NCBI RefSeq assembly: GCF_007744515.1
Contig: NZ_CP036268.1
Span: 124,001 to 188,000 of the forward strand
Origin: Stratiformator vulcanicus
GTDB taxonomy: Bacteria > Planctomycetota > Planctomycetia > Planctomycetales > Planctomycetaceae
DNA length: 64,000 nucleotides
Direction of reading: 5' to 3'
Shown here: piece after piece, positions 36,208 to 45,425 of the stretch
Position numbering within the stretch: the stretch's first letter is position 1
Layout of the letters: each line of letters starts with the position of its first letter
The notes under the pieces: generated by a model
The model's input: the letters and a program-made list of their open reading frames with translations, nothing else
What the model was told of the DNA's origin: nothing
Databases searched by the model: none
Position numbers and translations under genes: made by a program

Positions 36208-38286
36208 CTATTTCTGGGATGCGAACGCCAGCTCATCCTGCCAACGGGCGAGTTCGTCGCCCGCAGCCTTGGCAGCAGTCTCTGCCAGTTTCACGGCCGC
36301 CTGCTGCCTTTCTACCGCCTTGGCGACCTCGGCGAGCTTGGGGCGAAGTCCGTCGAGTTGCTGCTTCGCCGCAGGAATTGCAGCTTCCGCTTTGCTGACG
36401 ACGTCTTCGGCCGCTTTGATGGCCGATTGCGCGGCCGTGGCAATCGACTTCTGGGCTGTTTGCAGGCTTGCCGTCTCGGCCATTGATTTCCGAGTGGCTC
36501 CGAGTTTCTGCTCCAGTTCTTTGCTGACTTGCGTCAGGTCTTGATCCTGCGGCAATGCCTTCAATGCGGCGGCTAAGGATTCCAGTGCGGCCTTCAAGGC
36601 AGGTTCTGCCTCTCGCAGTGACTTCTCTTTTTGAGCCGCCTCGCTTGCGGCTTTTTCGGCTGCGGCCAGCTTCATCTTCTGGGCACTCAGTTTTTCGGTC
36701 GCGGATGCCTTTTGCTTGTCGAGTTCGGCGATCTTCCTCGTGAGGTTCGACTCCTGCGTCTTCCATTCGGATTGATCTTTGAGAAGCGATTCCAGTTTTG
36801 CTTCTTCGCTCTCGCGGTATTTCGTGGCCTTACTCTCGGCTGCTTGAGCGACCGTGATCCGAGATTCGAGCCTTGGAGGGTTCGGAATCAGTTTGTCGAC
36901 TTCCTTGTCATCTTCAGTGTTGAAGACGCGGATTTCGCCCGACCAGTCCGACGCGATCACGTGGCCGGTTTCATCGCTGCTGGTGACGGCGAGGGCGATG
37001 TCGCTGAACGCGGGGAATGTCTTGAGCTGCTTGCCGTTGGCGTCCCACAGCTTGGCGGTTTTATCGCGACCGACCGAGACGAGCTTGCCGTCGCGGGTGA
37101 AGTCGACATCGCTGACTCCGCCTCCGTGGGCACCGAAGTCTTTGAGCTTCTTGCCGTCGGAGGGTGACCACAGCCGAATTTTGCCGTCCTCGCTTGATGA
37201 GGCGAGCATGTTGGAATCACTCCGCCACGACAGGGCGGTGATCGCTTCTTTGTGACCTTCGAGCGTGAGGAATTCACGGCCGGTCCACGCTTCCCACAGA
37301 TGCAGCCCACCGGCTCGGTCCGCCGTGGCGAGCAGCACGCCGTCGGGGCTGAATGCGAGAGCCGTCACCCAGTCCGTATGTTTGGTGATGGTGTAGGCGA
37401 GCGAACCGTCTTCGACCGCGAATCCTTTGACCTCGCGCTTCGGTCCGCCGAGGGCGATGAAGCGACGATCAGGGGAGAGTTCGCCGGCGAGGACGGTATC
37501 TGTCTCGTCGCCGGCTTCCATCACGCGCTGGCCCGACTTCACATCCCACACGACGACCTTTCCGAGATAAGCCCCGCGGCCGCCCCCGGCGATGAGAAGT
37601 TGACCGTCGGTGCTGAAGGTCAGTTGCTCAGGACTGCCTTCAGGGAATGGGAGAATTCCCAAGAACTCAAGCTTCGCGGCATCGTACAGGACGACCTGCT
37701 GTTCGCCGCCGATGGCCACGAGCGGCGACCATGGGTTGGCGGCGAGGGCGGTGATCGTTCCGGGACGTTCGCTCGTGACGACCGGTTGTTTCGAAAGCCG
37801 CTCCGGCATGGGCGGCGGTCCGGCGGGTCGTCCGGAGGAGGGGGCAACAAAGTCGAAGGCGGCGTTCTTGGCCGGGCCTTTGGTCTTGCTGCTGGCATTC
37901 TCGGGAGCACCGATGTTGATCCACTCGCGGATCATGGCGAGCTTGTCGTCGGCCATCTTGGGCGACTCCGGCGGCATCGTCGGTTCGCTCTCGTGACTGA
38001 CGAGCATGTAGAGATAGCTCGCCGAAGCATCGCCCGGTTCGATCGAGTCGCCCGCTCCGCCCCCCTGCATCAGACCGGCATAGGTGGTCAGATCGAGGCC
38101 CGCGATTTTGTCACTGGCATTGTGACAGCCGGCGCACTTGGCGCGGAAGATCGGTTTGACGTGCTTGTCGAAGGTGTATTTGGGCGCCTTCGGCTTCGTG
38201 GAAGCATTGTCTTCGGCCAACAAGAGTCCGGGAAGGATGACAAGACTTGCGATCGCGACAAGCGGGCGGCCAAGTGACTTCAACAT
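36208..38286 (-). CDS. Planctomycete-type cytochrome c / WD40 / coiled-coil protein
   Basis: The product is 692 aa. A signal peptide (to about residue 24, LLLAED) is followed by a c-type haem site AKCAGCHN (Cys51, Cys54, His55) in the planctomycete cytochrome domain; TMPPESPKM (103-111) could supply the distal Met. Residues about 165-480 hold WD40 repeats: VVVWDVKSGQ, GGLHLWEAWTG, GKIRLWSPSDG, KTAKLWDANGK, GEIRVFNTEDD. Residues about 490-690 are a long Ala/Lys/Glu coiled coil (KMKLAAAEKAASEAAQKEK). The protein is exported and may act as a scaffold or redox partner for the large cytochrome-like protein encoded upstream. It is the last gene of the DUF1501 set; 183 bp with a palindromic module separate it from the preceding gene. 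Confidence 0.85.
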   Translation of the reverse strand: MLKSLGRPLVAIASLVILPGLLLAEDNASTKPKAPKYTFDKHVKPIFRAKCAGCHNASDKIAGLDLTTYAGLMQGGGAGDSIEPGDASASYLYMLVSHESEPTMPPESPKMADDKLAMIREWINIGAPENASSKTKGPAKNAAFDFVAPSSGRPAGPPPMPERLSKQPVVTSERPGTITALAANPWSPLVAIGGEQQVVLYDAAKLEFLGILPFPEGSPEQLTFSTDGQLLIAGGGRGAYLGKVVVWDVKSGQRVMEAGDETDTVLAGELSPDRRFIALGGPKREVKGFAVEDGSLAYTITKHTDWVTALAFSPDGVLLATADRAGGLHLWEAWTGREFLTLEGHKEAITALSWRSDSNMLASSSEDGKIRLWSPSDGKKLKDFGAHGGGVSDVDFTRDGKLVSVGRDKTAKLWDANGKQLKTFPAFSDIALAVTSSDETGHVIASDWSGEIRVFNTEDDKEVDKLIPNPPRLESRITVAQAAESKATKYRESEEAKLESLLKDQSEWKTQESNLTRKIAELDKQKASATEKLSAQKMKLAAAEKAASEAAQKEKSLREAEPALKAALESLAAALKALPQDQDLTQVSKELEQKLGATRKSMAETASLQTAQKSIATAAQSAIKAAEDVVSKAEAAIPAAKQQLDGLRPKLAEVAKAVERQQAAVKLAETAAKAAGDELARWQDELAFASQK

Positions 38287-38323
38287 GATTAACTCAACCA
38301 GAGAAGATTAAGATCGGGGAGTT

Positions 38324-38459
38324 GCCCGGACATCGTCCGGGTCGCGAAGCGACCAGAGCATTCAGCTTCAACTCTGATAAAATGGTGAGGCTGAACTAGG
38401 ACATCGGGACGCCGAGCAGGATTCTCTTGCGGCTGCGCCGCCCGGACGTTGTCCGGGCC
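38324..38459. repeat. Palindromic module A (about 136 bp, inverted terminal units)
   Basis: Each end carries two adjacent hairpins. The left end has CCCGGAC-ATC-GTCCGGG (38325-38341) then GTCGC-GAA-GCGAC. The right end has GCGGC-TGC-GCCGC then CCCGGAC-GTT-GTCCGGG (38441-38457). The ends are inverted relative to each other, and AGAGCATTCAGCT follows the left unit. Module B (43519-43655) has the same plan and length. It lies between two genes of one leftward set. Confidence 0.8.
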
Positions 38460-38469
38460 ACGCAGGTAT

Positions 38470-40908
38470 TTATTGGATGAACAAGAACTCTCGGGAGTTG
38501 AGAAGGGCCCAAAAGGCGTCCTCGTAGAGCGCACGTCGGTCTTCCAACTGCTCGGCCTCAGCGAGAAACCGTTCCGTCTCTTTGTCTGTCGGTTCCCGCA
38601 CGAGGCAGCGGATCGTGATGTCACGGAGGAATTCCTTCGGCTCGACCTTGTCGGCGAGAGCCTGTTTCACAACGGAACTCTGCCGAATCTTGCCGTCGAT
38701 CGTGTTCCCGTTAAGCATGTGCAGCGCTTGCGACAGGTTGGGCTCCGTCTTCACCTCGCAGGAGCAAGGTGTTTCACGCGAGGCCCGACCGAAAGTCGTC
38801 AGAAAGTAGGTCGACGTGTTGCCGTCGGGGATCTGCACAGCGCGGGCACCGGCGGGCAAACCGCTGAACTTGTCGGACGTTTCAGTAACCTGAGTGACCG
38901 AATCGAGCAGCACTTCGGCCCGCATCCGTCGGACATGGGCGTGTGAGAAATTGCTCAGGTCGGACGCGTTTGAATCGTTCGATCGCGTGCTGAGCTGATA
39001 CGTCCGCGAGTTGCAGATGTCGCGGACCAGTTCTTTGAAGTCGTACCCGGTCTTCGTAAACCGCTCACCGAGCTCGTCGAGCAACGGCTGATTGACTGCC
39101 GGGTTGGTGACGCGCACGTCGTCGACCGGATCGATGATTCCGCGGCCCAGAAAATGTGCCCAGACAATGTTAGCGAGGTTCTTGGCGAAGTAGGGGTTGT
39201 CGGGCGAGGCGAGCCAATCGGCGAGTACTTTGCGGCGATCTTTGCCTTTCACATCGGCGACGGCTCCGCCGAGGAATTGTGGCGCGACGTTCTTCTTCGT
39301 TACCGGGTGCTTCACGTCGCCCCCGCCGCGGTTGTAGATGATCTGCTGCCGCGGATCGTCCGACCGTTTCCGTCCGATCTGCGAGAAGAAGGCCGAGAAG
39401 CCGTAGTAGTCGTCCATCGTCCAGCGATCGAACGGATGGTTGTGGCACTGGGCACATTGAATCCGCATCCCCATGAAGACCTGGGCGACGTTCTCGGCAA
39501 CTTTGAGGGAGTCCTGCTCGGCCTGGTAGTAATTGGTCGGCGGGTTCTCGAAGGTTCCGCCGTTGGCCGAGAGCATCTCGCGAACCATCTGATCGATCGG
39601 CACGTTGCCGGCGATTCGCTCTTTCAGCCACGCGTGGTAGAGCAACATTCCTTTGGGATCGACGCGGTTGCGGACCGTGCGGACCTGCAGCAGCTCCGCC
39701 CATTTCATCACCCACAGCTCGACGAACTCTTTCTGCTCAATCAATTCGTCGATCAACTTGGCCCGCTTGTCCGGGTTCTTGTTGGCCAGAAAGCGTTCGT
39801 ACTCTTCGGGGGCCGGAAGTCGACCGATGATGTCGAGGTGCACGCGGCGGAGAAACTCCTCATCCGTGCAGACTTCTGACGGGGTCATCCGCAGATTCTT
39901 CAGCTTGGCATGGACGAGTTCGTCGATGTAGTTCGAAGGCTCGATACCGGGCCATTCAAACGACTGATCTTCGGGAACGACGATGAACGGCACACCGACC
40001 GTATGTGTGCCGAACCGCGCTGTGACGAAGGCCTCTCCGCGTTCACCCGCAGTGACCTGACCCGATTGCGATACTGCGGCTGACGTTTCGTTGTTGGTCA
40101 TGAAATACGCGAGGTTGGTCACATCGCGATCGGTGCCGTCGGAGTACGTTGCGCGGACAATCAGCTTTTGCGCGGCACCTTTGCCGGCGAGGACTCCCCC
40201 GGGCGGAAAGACTTCAACCTCGGTGCAGGTCGCGACTTCTCCGGTGTCATTGACCGCGCCGGAGGCGACCCAGCGACGCAGGGTTTCGTAGTATTCACTT
40301 TGCTCATCGAACCGCTGGCCGCCGGTGTGGGAGACCGCACCGACTGACTTCTCGAGCAACATGCTGCGCTCGGGAGAAGCGACGTTGATCCGACGACCGG
40401 CCAATTCGCGGGTCAACCGGTAGTAGTCGCCTTCGGGATCGAAGCCGAACAGCGACAGGCGGAAGCCATCCTTGCCGCGGGCGGCACCGTGGCAGCTTCC
40501 CATATTGCAGCCCGACTTCATGAAGACGGGCATCACGTCGAGCCGAAAGCTCAAATCGGGGTGCGACTCAACGCGACTGGCCTTAATCGGGATCTCACGC
40601 GTCAGCTTTTTGTAGCGAACCTTCAGCGTCGACTCGCCGTTGCGCGACGGGTGAAGCGTCGTGTCTTCGAGCGATGCGCAGGCATCCGAAGGCAATTCGA
40701 ATTTCGCCTCAGCGGTGACATCGCGAGTGACCCCGTCGGCGTACTCGACCTGCACGACGAGCGGTTGCCGATCGGCCCCGGTCGTCAGGTCGACGCTTTC
40801 CGGAAACACGAAGAGCTTTGCAGGTTCAGCGGCAGTGGCAACAGTGACAGGGGCAGCCGTGAGGGCAACGAGGGCCAGCAGGGCGATGCGATGGGAATGG
40901 CGTCGCAT
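38470..40908 (-). CDS. DUF1549/DUF1553 cytochrome-like secreted protein with Ig-like domains
   Basis: The product is 812 aa. A signal peptide (to about residue 27, ATAAEP) is followed by a Big_2-like beta domain (30-110, VQVEYADGVTRDVTAEAKF). Next is a CNMGSCHGA motif (Cys134, Cys139, His140) that planctomycete proteins of this type carry in place of CxxCH. A second Big_2-like domain lies at 230-310 (VRATYSDGTDRDVTNLAYF). DUF1549 follows (about 325-530), with a true haem motif CAQCHNHPFDRW (Cys485, Cys488, His489), then DUF1553 (about 565-805). The family is almost confined to Planctomycetes and relatives and is nearly always next to a DUF1501 gene, as here. Its biochemical role is not established; extracytoplasmic redox or polymer processing has been suggested. 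Confidence 0.9.
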   Translation of the reverse strand: MRRHSHRIALLALVALTAAPVTVATAAEPAKLFVFPESVDLTTGADRQPLVVQVEYADGVTRDVTAEAKFELPSDACASLEDTTLHPSRNGESTLKVRYKKLTREIPIKASRVESHPDLSFRLDVMPVFMKSGCNMGSCHGAARGKDGFRLSLFGFDPEGDYYRLTRELAGRRINVASPERSMLLEKSVGAVSHTGGQRFDEQSEYYETLRRWVASGAVNDTGEVATCTEVEVFPPGGVLAGKGAAQKLIVRATYSDGTDRDVTNLAYFMTNNETSAAVSQSGQVTAGERGEAFVTARFGTHTVGVPFIVVPEDQSFEWPGIEPSNYIDELVHAKLKNLRMTPSEVCTDEEFLRRVHLDIIGRLPAPEEYERFLANKNPDKRAKLIDELIEQKEFVELWVMKWAELLQVRTVRNRVDPKGMLLYHAWLKERIAGNVPIDQMVREMLSANGGTFENPPTNYYQAEQDSLKVAENVAQVFMGMRIQCAQCHNHPFDRWTMDDYYGFSAFFSQIGRKRSDDPRQQIIYNRGGGDVKHPVTKKNVAPQFLGGAVADVKGKDRRKVLADWLASPDNPYFAKNLANIVWAHFLGRGIIDPVDDVRVTNPAVNQPLLDELGERFTKTGYDFKELVRDICNSRTYQLSTRSNDSNASDLSNFSHAHVRRMRAEVLLDSVTQVTETSDKFSGLPAGARAVQIPDGNTSTYFLTTFGRASRETPCSCEVKTEPNLSQALHMLNGNTIDGKIRQSSVVKQALADKVEPKEFLRDITIRCLVREPTDKETERFLAEAEQLEDRRALYEDAFWALLNSREFLFIQ

Positions 40909-40970
40909 ATTTCAGAATTCCTTGCGGAGAACAGTTCCGTCGGTGGAAGCGAGATTCGTTTTGAACAGCG

Positions 40971-43406
40971 TCAGTCCTGCGTGCGATTTTCCTCGGCTTG
41001 CTGCCGGAGCAGTTCAAGTCGAGACAGCGGCTTCTTGGGCGGCTCTTTCTTGGGAGCAGCCTCTTCTTTCGGGGGAGACTCAGCCTTCGGCTTTTTCTCC
41101 GGCTTCGGCTTACGGGGCTTATCGATGCGGAGGTGCGTTCCGCCGCCTCGATACTGCACCGTTTCTTCACCGAAGGTTTGCTCGACCTCGCAGAACAGAC
41201 CTTTGTGGACCCCGGTCGGGCTCTCCGCGTCGATCTGGAGGGTGAAGGCCGCCTCTGTTATGCCCGGTGTGAGCGTCAACTCATCGGCCGTCACCCTGTG
41301 CGGGAGTCCTTTGAGCCGAACGAGAACGCTGTCGGAGGCCCCCTCGGCCCATACGGCTTTGAGTGGGACGAGCAATTCGCTCCCCTGCTCCGCGGCGACC
41401 TGTTGAGGGTTCACCGTGACCGGCGGGTCTTCAATCTGAATTTCGAACAACTGCGACGATGTCATCGTCGGTCCGCCGTCGTCGGCAAGGGCGAACACGA
41501 ATACCTGATGCGTTCCCAAAGCCGCCTTACCGTTGGCGCTGAGCTGATAGTTCGCCTCGGACTGGTCCTTCTTCACCTTCAGATTCGAGCGGGCGCTCAC
41601 ACCCGGCGGGCGGTAGCGGAACTCGAGGGTGACATCTTTCTCGAAACCTTCCTCCCGATGGATCGTCACCGGCAGATTGACCCGTCCATTACGAATCAGA
41701 GGAGCCGTCGGCGGCTTCACTTCGATCGAGTAGGGCAATGATTCGACGACCGCGACGGCGAGCCGATCGGTTGAGATGTTCCACATCGAACTATTGCCGG
41801 GGCCGCGCGTCATCGTCGCGCCTTGAGAGAATCCCCCGGCGACTTCCTCGCCCGACTCGGCCAATTTCGGACGCACATTGACGAGCGTTCCGCCCAACGG
41901 TGCATCTTCAGCGGCGGTGAACAGGATCGGGGTGCTGTTCGAACCCTTGGAAAGCGGCAGCTCGACGGCGGTGACGCCTTCCGGCAGGCCCTCGAAGTTG
42001 AACGCGACCCCATCACCGATCCCGCTGCGACGGGCGTTGAAGATATTCGCCAACCGACCGCCGCGGGGAATCGTCATGTAGTGTCGCTCTTGTCCGTAGC
42101 GGCTGTATTGCGGGAAGCCAAAAGAAATCGACTTCTCACCGCCGACGAACTCGATGCGGTACACGAAATTCTTGCCACCGCGGCCGAGGTGATCTCGCAC
42201 GCGGATCACGTACTCACCGTCTTCGGGCACGCGGAAGTCGAAACCGCTGTCGAGCTGACCGCGCTGGTCATCATTTCCCTTGATGCCCTGCCCGTTTTCG
42301 AGGCGGTATACGTTGACGACCGGATCGAGCGGCGAACGCAGGCGGCGAGCGTAACACTGCAGGTCAAATCGCTGCCCCTTTTTCGCCGAAAACTTGAAGT
42401 GGTCGACGTCGCCGTACTTCTCGATGATCCCGTTGAAAGCACACGGCAGCACGCCCGGAGTCGCCTGCTTGCGATCGTCGTTCGGCTCCTGCTCAAGGAT
42501 GTTCTGCTCGTCTGCCAACCGGAAGCGATGGGGCGACGGGGCGACGCCGGTGTCGTCGGCGATTTCGAGCTCGGTCCAGTCTCCTTCGCTCGGCAACGTG
42601 ACGTTTCGCTCGATCGCGCCGGAGGGATCGCCGATAAATCGCAGGTCGATCGACCCGCCCCGCGGACCGCCGGGTGGGTAAACCGCCGTCGGGCGAGGGA
42701 ACGTTCCGACGTGCAATCGGTAGTAGGAATCGCCGCGACCGCGATAGGTGCTCTCGCGCATCTCGATGATGTAGCGACCGTCCTTCGGTGCGATGACCGA
42801 GGCGACCGCATCCTGCCGCACGAGCGGCGTATCATCGGCGACAACCAGTTCGAAACGATCTTCATCCAAGATGGCGACATACGGGTCGAAGAAATTTCGA
42901 CTGCCGAGGCGGACGCCCTCGACCTCAACCGAAATACGCTCCCCCTCGGCCGCATCGATGACGAAGTAGTCGACATCTTCCCGATTGGCGACGCCGTGGA
43001 TCGTGATGTTGCGATCGATTTGCTGTGGCGCCTCGAAGTCGTTGTTCGGTTCTTTTTCGTCGACCGACGGGTACGGTCCGACCACGAACGTCGCGACATC
43101 CGAGAGCCCGGTCTTCGCCCGCAGGCGGACGCGCTGTTCGCCAAGTTTGCAGTCCTCGGCCGCGCGAACGCGCACTTTGACAACGCGGCCCTTTTCGTCC
43201 GGATCGACGCTCAGGACCTCGATGCCTTCGTCGTAGAGCATGACCTCTTCGACGTCGGTGAGTCGGCTGCCGCGAAAGGTCAGTTCGCTTTCCGCCCCAC
43301 GTTGAATGCCCCGTGGCAGGATCACGCTGAGTTGCGGCGTCGCGGCCTGCAACAGAGGAGCCGAAATGAACGCAACGGCAAAGGCGACGGCGAGTTGTCG
43401 CAGCAT
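40971..43406 (-). CDS. Large secreted protein with pre-peptidase C-terminal (PPC) domains
   Basis: The product is 811 aa from the ATG at 43406; a GTG at 43418 is possible. A signal peptide (MLRQLAVAFAVAFISAPLLQA) is followed by a beta domain (residues about 25-110). Next is a PPC-type domain opening with EKEPNNDFEAPQQID and reading DVDYFVIDAAEGERISVEVEG in pieces. A second PPC-like domain opens with LEQEPNDDRKQATPG and GDVDHFKFSAKKGQRF. PPC domains are beta-sandwich modules found at the end of secreted hydrolases. The C-terminus is a Lys/Pro/Glu-rich tail (PRKPKPEKKPKAESPPK). No catalytic domain was found. It sits between the DUF1501 gene and the DUF1549/1553 gene, a standard planctomycete order. 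A surface or periplasmic binding role is inferred. Confidence 0.85.
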   Translation of the reverse strand: MLRQLAVAFAVAFISAPLLQAATPQLSVILPRGIQRGAESELTFRGSRLTDVEEVMLYDEGIEVLSVDPDEKGRVVKVRVRAAEDCKLGEQRVRLRAKTGLSDVATFVVGPYPSVDEKEPNNDFEAPQQIDRNITIHGVANREDVDYFVIDAAEGERISVEVEGVRLGSRNFFDPYVAILDEDRFELVVADDTPLVRQDAVASVIAPKDGRYIIEMRESTYRGRGDSYYRLHVGTFPRPTAVYPPGGPRGGSIDLRFIGDPSGAIERNVTLPSEGDWTELEIADDTGVAPSPHRFRLADEQNILEQEPNDDRKQATPGVLPCAFNGIIEKYGDVDHFKFSAKKGQRFDLQCYARRLRSPLDPVVNVYRLENGQGIKGNDDQRGQLDSGFDFRVPEDGEYVIRVRDHLGRGGKNFVYRIEFVGGEKSISFGFPQYSRYGQERHYMTIPRGGRLANIFNARRSGIGDGVAFNFEGLPEGVTAVELPLSKGSNSTPILFTAAEDAPLGGTLVNVRPKLAESGEEVAGGFSQGATMTRGPGNSSMWNISTDRLAVAVVESLPYSIEVKPPTAPLIRNGRVNLPVTIHREEGFEKDVTLEFRYRPPGVSARSNLKVKKDQSEANYQLSANGKAALGTHQVFVFALADDGGPTMTSSQLFEIQIEDPPVTVNPQQVAAEQGSELLVPLKAVWAEGASDSVLVRLKGLPHRVTADELTLTPGITEAAFTLQIDAESPTGVHKGLFCEVEQTFGEETVQYRGGGTHLRIDKPRKPKPEKKPKAESPPKEEAAPKKEPPKKPLSRLELLRQQAEENRTQD

Positions 43407-43518
43407 AAATATCCTCACGTGCTTAAAAGTATCAGTCGGCGGCGAAGCCGGGATGTATAAGACGCTTTTTCGAGTAGCAATTCGGCGAATGCCCGTCGCG
43501 AATAAGATTTACTTGAGT

Positions 43519-43655
43519 GGCCCGGACAACGTCCGGGCGGCAAAGCCGCAAGAGCATTCAGCTCAATCTTTCGAGCCAAGTTCGAAGCCGAGATAACTCT
43601 TCGGCGTTCGCACCGAGTACTCTTGTTGCTGCGCGACCCGGACGTCGTCCGGGCC
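43519..43655. repeat. Palindromic module B (about 137 bp, inverted terminal units)
   Basis: Same plan as module A (38324-38459). The left end has CCCGGAC-AAC-GTCCGGG (43521-43537) then GCGGC-AAA-GCCGC and AAGAGCATTCAGCT. The right end has CTCTTGTTGCTGCGCG then CCCGGAC-GTC-GTCCGGG. The outer 36 bp are imperfect inverted repeats of each other. The module lies between the DUF1501 gene and the PPC gene. Confidence 0.8.
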
Positions 43656-43672
43656 CTCCCGTTTGCTCGCGC

Positions 43673-44977
43673 CTACCCCAGCAGCTCATTTCGCAGTTTA
43701 CCGCCGTCGACGATTTCGATCGGGCGATCACCCGGCGCCATCAGTTCCTTGTCGCCGACGATGCCGAGGCAGTGATAGAGTGTGTGAGCCCAGTCGGCGA
43801 CGGTCAGCGGGTTGTCCTGCGGCTCGGCACCGGTGGGGTCGGATGACCCGTAAATTGAGCCGCGGCGAATGCCACCGCCTGCCATGACGACACTGAAGAC
43901 CTTCGGCCAGTGATCGCGACCTGCCTGCGGGTTGATCTTCGGCGTGCGTCCGAATTCGCTCGCGATGCACACAAGCGTTTCGTCGAGCCGGCCTCGTTCG
44001 TCGAGGTCGTTGATCAACGCGGCGAACGCTTGATCAAGCGACGGCACCTGCTTGTCGATGCCGGCCTCGATGTTGCCGTGCATGTCCCAGCCGCCGTAGG
44101 TCATGGTGACGAATCGGGCCCCCGCCTCGACCAATCGGCGGGACATCAGCATTCGGGCACCCGCTTGGTTCCGCCCGTAGCGGTCTCGGACTTCGCCCGG
44201 CTCCGCATCAAGGTTGAACGCCTCGCGACACTCGGGCGAACTGACCATCGAGTAAGCACGATCGTAGAACGTATCGACAGCGCTGACGGCGTCGGACGAT
44301 TCCCGCTCTCGCAGATGCGAATTGACGGCGTCGAGCATCGACCGTCGGCGGGTGAAGCGGGCATCGTCAACGCCATTGGGGAGCTGAAGATCCTGCACCT
44401 TGAAGCCCTTGCTCGCCGGGTCGGACCCGATACTGAACGGGGCGTATGACGAACTGAGATAGCCGGTGCCGGCGAATTCATTCGGTTGCCGCGGAATGCA
44501 AATGTAAGGCGGCATATTCTTGCGGGGACCGAACTCGTGGCTGACCACGCTTCCGATGCTGGGGTAGCTGAGCGCGGGGCTCGGCCGATACCCGGTATAC
44601 ATGTTGTGCGTGCCGCGCTCGTGGGCGGCTTCGCCGTGAGTCATTGAGCGGCAGACGGTGATCTTGTCCGCAATCTTGGCGGTCTCGCGAAGTTTTTCGC
44701 TGAAACGCACACCGGGCAGTGACGTCTCGATCGAGCCGAGGGGGCCACGGTATTCCTGCGGGGCCAGCGGCTTGGGATCAAACGTCTCCTGATGAGCCGC
44801 GCCTCCCGGAAGATAGATAAAGATGACCGACTTCGCGGTGCCTTCGACTGATTCGTAGTGCTTCAGATCGGCTTGGGCCGAGCGCAGCCTCAGAAATTGA
44901 TCAAGCGTCAACCCGAGTCCGCCGCATAGCCCGACGTGCAGAAAGTTACGGCGACTGAAGTTGCTGGCTCCGCGCAT
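43673..44977 (-). CDS. DUF1501 protein with Tat-type signal
   Basis: The product is 434 aa from the ATG at 44977. This start is preferred because GGAGG lies 4 nt before it and because a twin-arginine signal follows at once (NFSRRNFLHVGLCGGLGLTL). The longer frame to 45016 has no such support. DUF1501 marks are IFIYLPGGAAHQETFDPKP, HGEAAHERGTHNMYTGYRP, FVTMTYGGWDMHGN and CIASEFGRTPKINPQAGRDHW in pieces. The fold is that of the alkaline phosphatase/sulfatase superfamily, with several His and Asp that could bind metals; activity has not been shown for the family. It is the first gene of the leftward set with the PPC and DUF1549/1553 genes. Tat export would allow cofactor loading in the cytoplasm. 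Confidence 0.92.
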   Translation of the reverse strand: MRGASNFSRRNFLHVGLCGGLGLTLDQFLRLRSAQADLKHYESVEGTAKSVIFIYLPGGAAHQETFDPKPLAPQEYRGPLGSIETSLPGVRFSEKLRETAKIADKITVCRSMTHGEAAHERGTHNMYTGYRPSPALSYPSIGSVVSHEFGPRKNMPPYICIPRQPNEFAGTGYLSSSYAPFSIGSDPASKGFKVQDLQLPNGVDDARFTRRRSMLDAVNSHLRERESSDAVSAVDTFYDRAYSMVSSPECREAFNLDAEPGEVRDRYGRNQAGARMLMSRRLVEAGARFVTMTYGGWDMHGNIEAGIDKQVPSLDQAFAALINDLDERGRLDETLVCIASEFGRTPKINPQAGRDHWPKVFSVVMAGGGIRRGSIYGSSDPTGAEPQDNPLTVADWAHTLYHCLGIVGDKELMAPGDRPIEIVDGGKLRNELLG

Positions 44978-45425
44978 AGTGCCTCCTTGATGGCAGTCGG
45001 AAAACGCAAGAATCAATGACCGAACCGGCCGGCCTTGTCTGGAATGTCAGCAGTTTGTGCAGCAGGTCAGAATCGAACCCCCACGACGCAATCACGACGA
45101 TCCGCAAAGTCCGTTATTTCGCCGAATTCAGAAATTGCTGAGAAAACCGGCAAATCGACTCAAGTTTATGAGAAGTCCTCAAGTTGCATCGAAACGACGG
45201 CCTGCTGATCTGTCAAGACGCCGAATCGCTCGATGCCGATTTTTTACTATCAGACCGCCTTCGACGCACTTTTCCGGGACCTCGGCGTAAATGCGACATT
45301 TTGTGCACTATGGGCCATCTTCGGTTCGACCGACGAAGTGGGAATCTGACGAAAAAAGCCCGCGCGACCTGATGGCAGGTCGAGCGGGCTTCAGCGGAAT
45401 CACCGGTCTCAGTCCGTCGTTGCGA
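44978..45425. other. Intergenic stretch before the DUF1501 gene
   Basis: About 450 bp. It holds the terminator of the beta-oxidation operon at its right end (45351-45391) and must carry the promoter of the DUF1501 set in its left part. It is AT-richer than its surroundings. No gene or clear promoter was recognised. Confidence 0.6.
45351..45391 (-). terminator. Intrinsic terminator of the beta-oxidation operon
   Basis: Reading leftward, a long stem (arms 45356-45371 and 45376-45391, one mismatch, 4-nt loop) is followed by a run of six T (45352-45357 as A on the + strand; the innermost two overlap the stem base). It lies 35 bp past the stop of the acyl-CoA dehydrogenase gene. Confidence 0.92.

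Noticed and set aside
37252-38277. Rightward frame of 341 codons opposite the cytochrome-WD40 gene
   Set aside because: The opposite strand encodes clear CxxCH and WD40 motifs; this frame has none.
41823-43460. Rightward frame of 545 codons opposite the PPC-domain gene
   Set aside because: The leftward frame has a signal peptide and two PPC-like domains; the opposite frame is a codon-structure artefact.
45057-45090. Leftward GGGTTCGATTC-like sequence resembling a tRNA T-arm
   Set aside because: The T-stem does not pair and no acceptor stem, anticodon arm or D-arm could be found in the flanking 80 bp.
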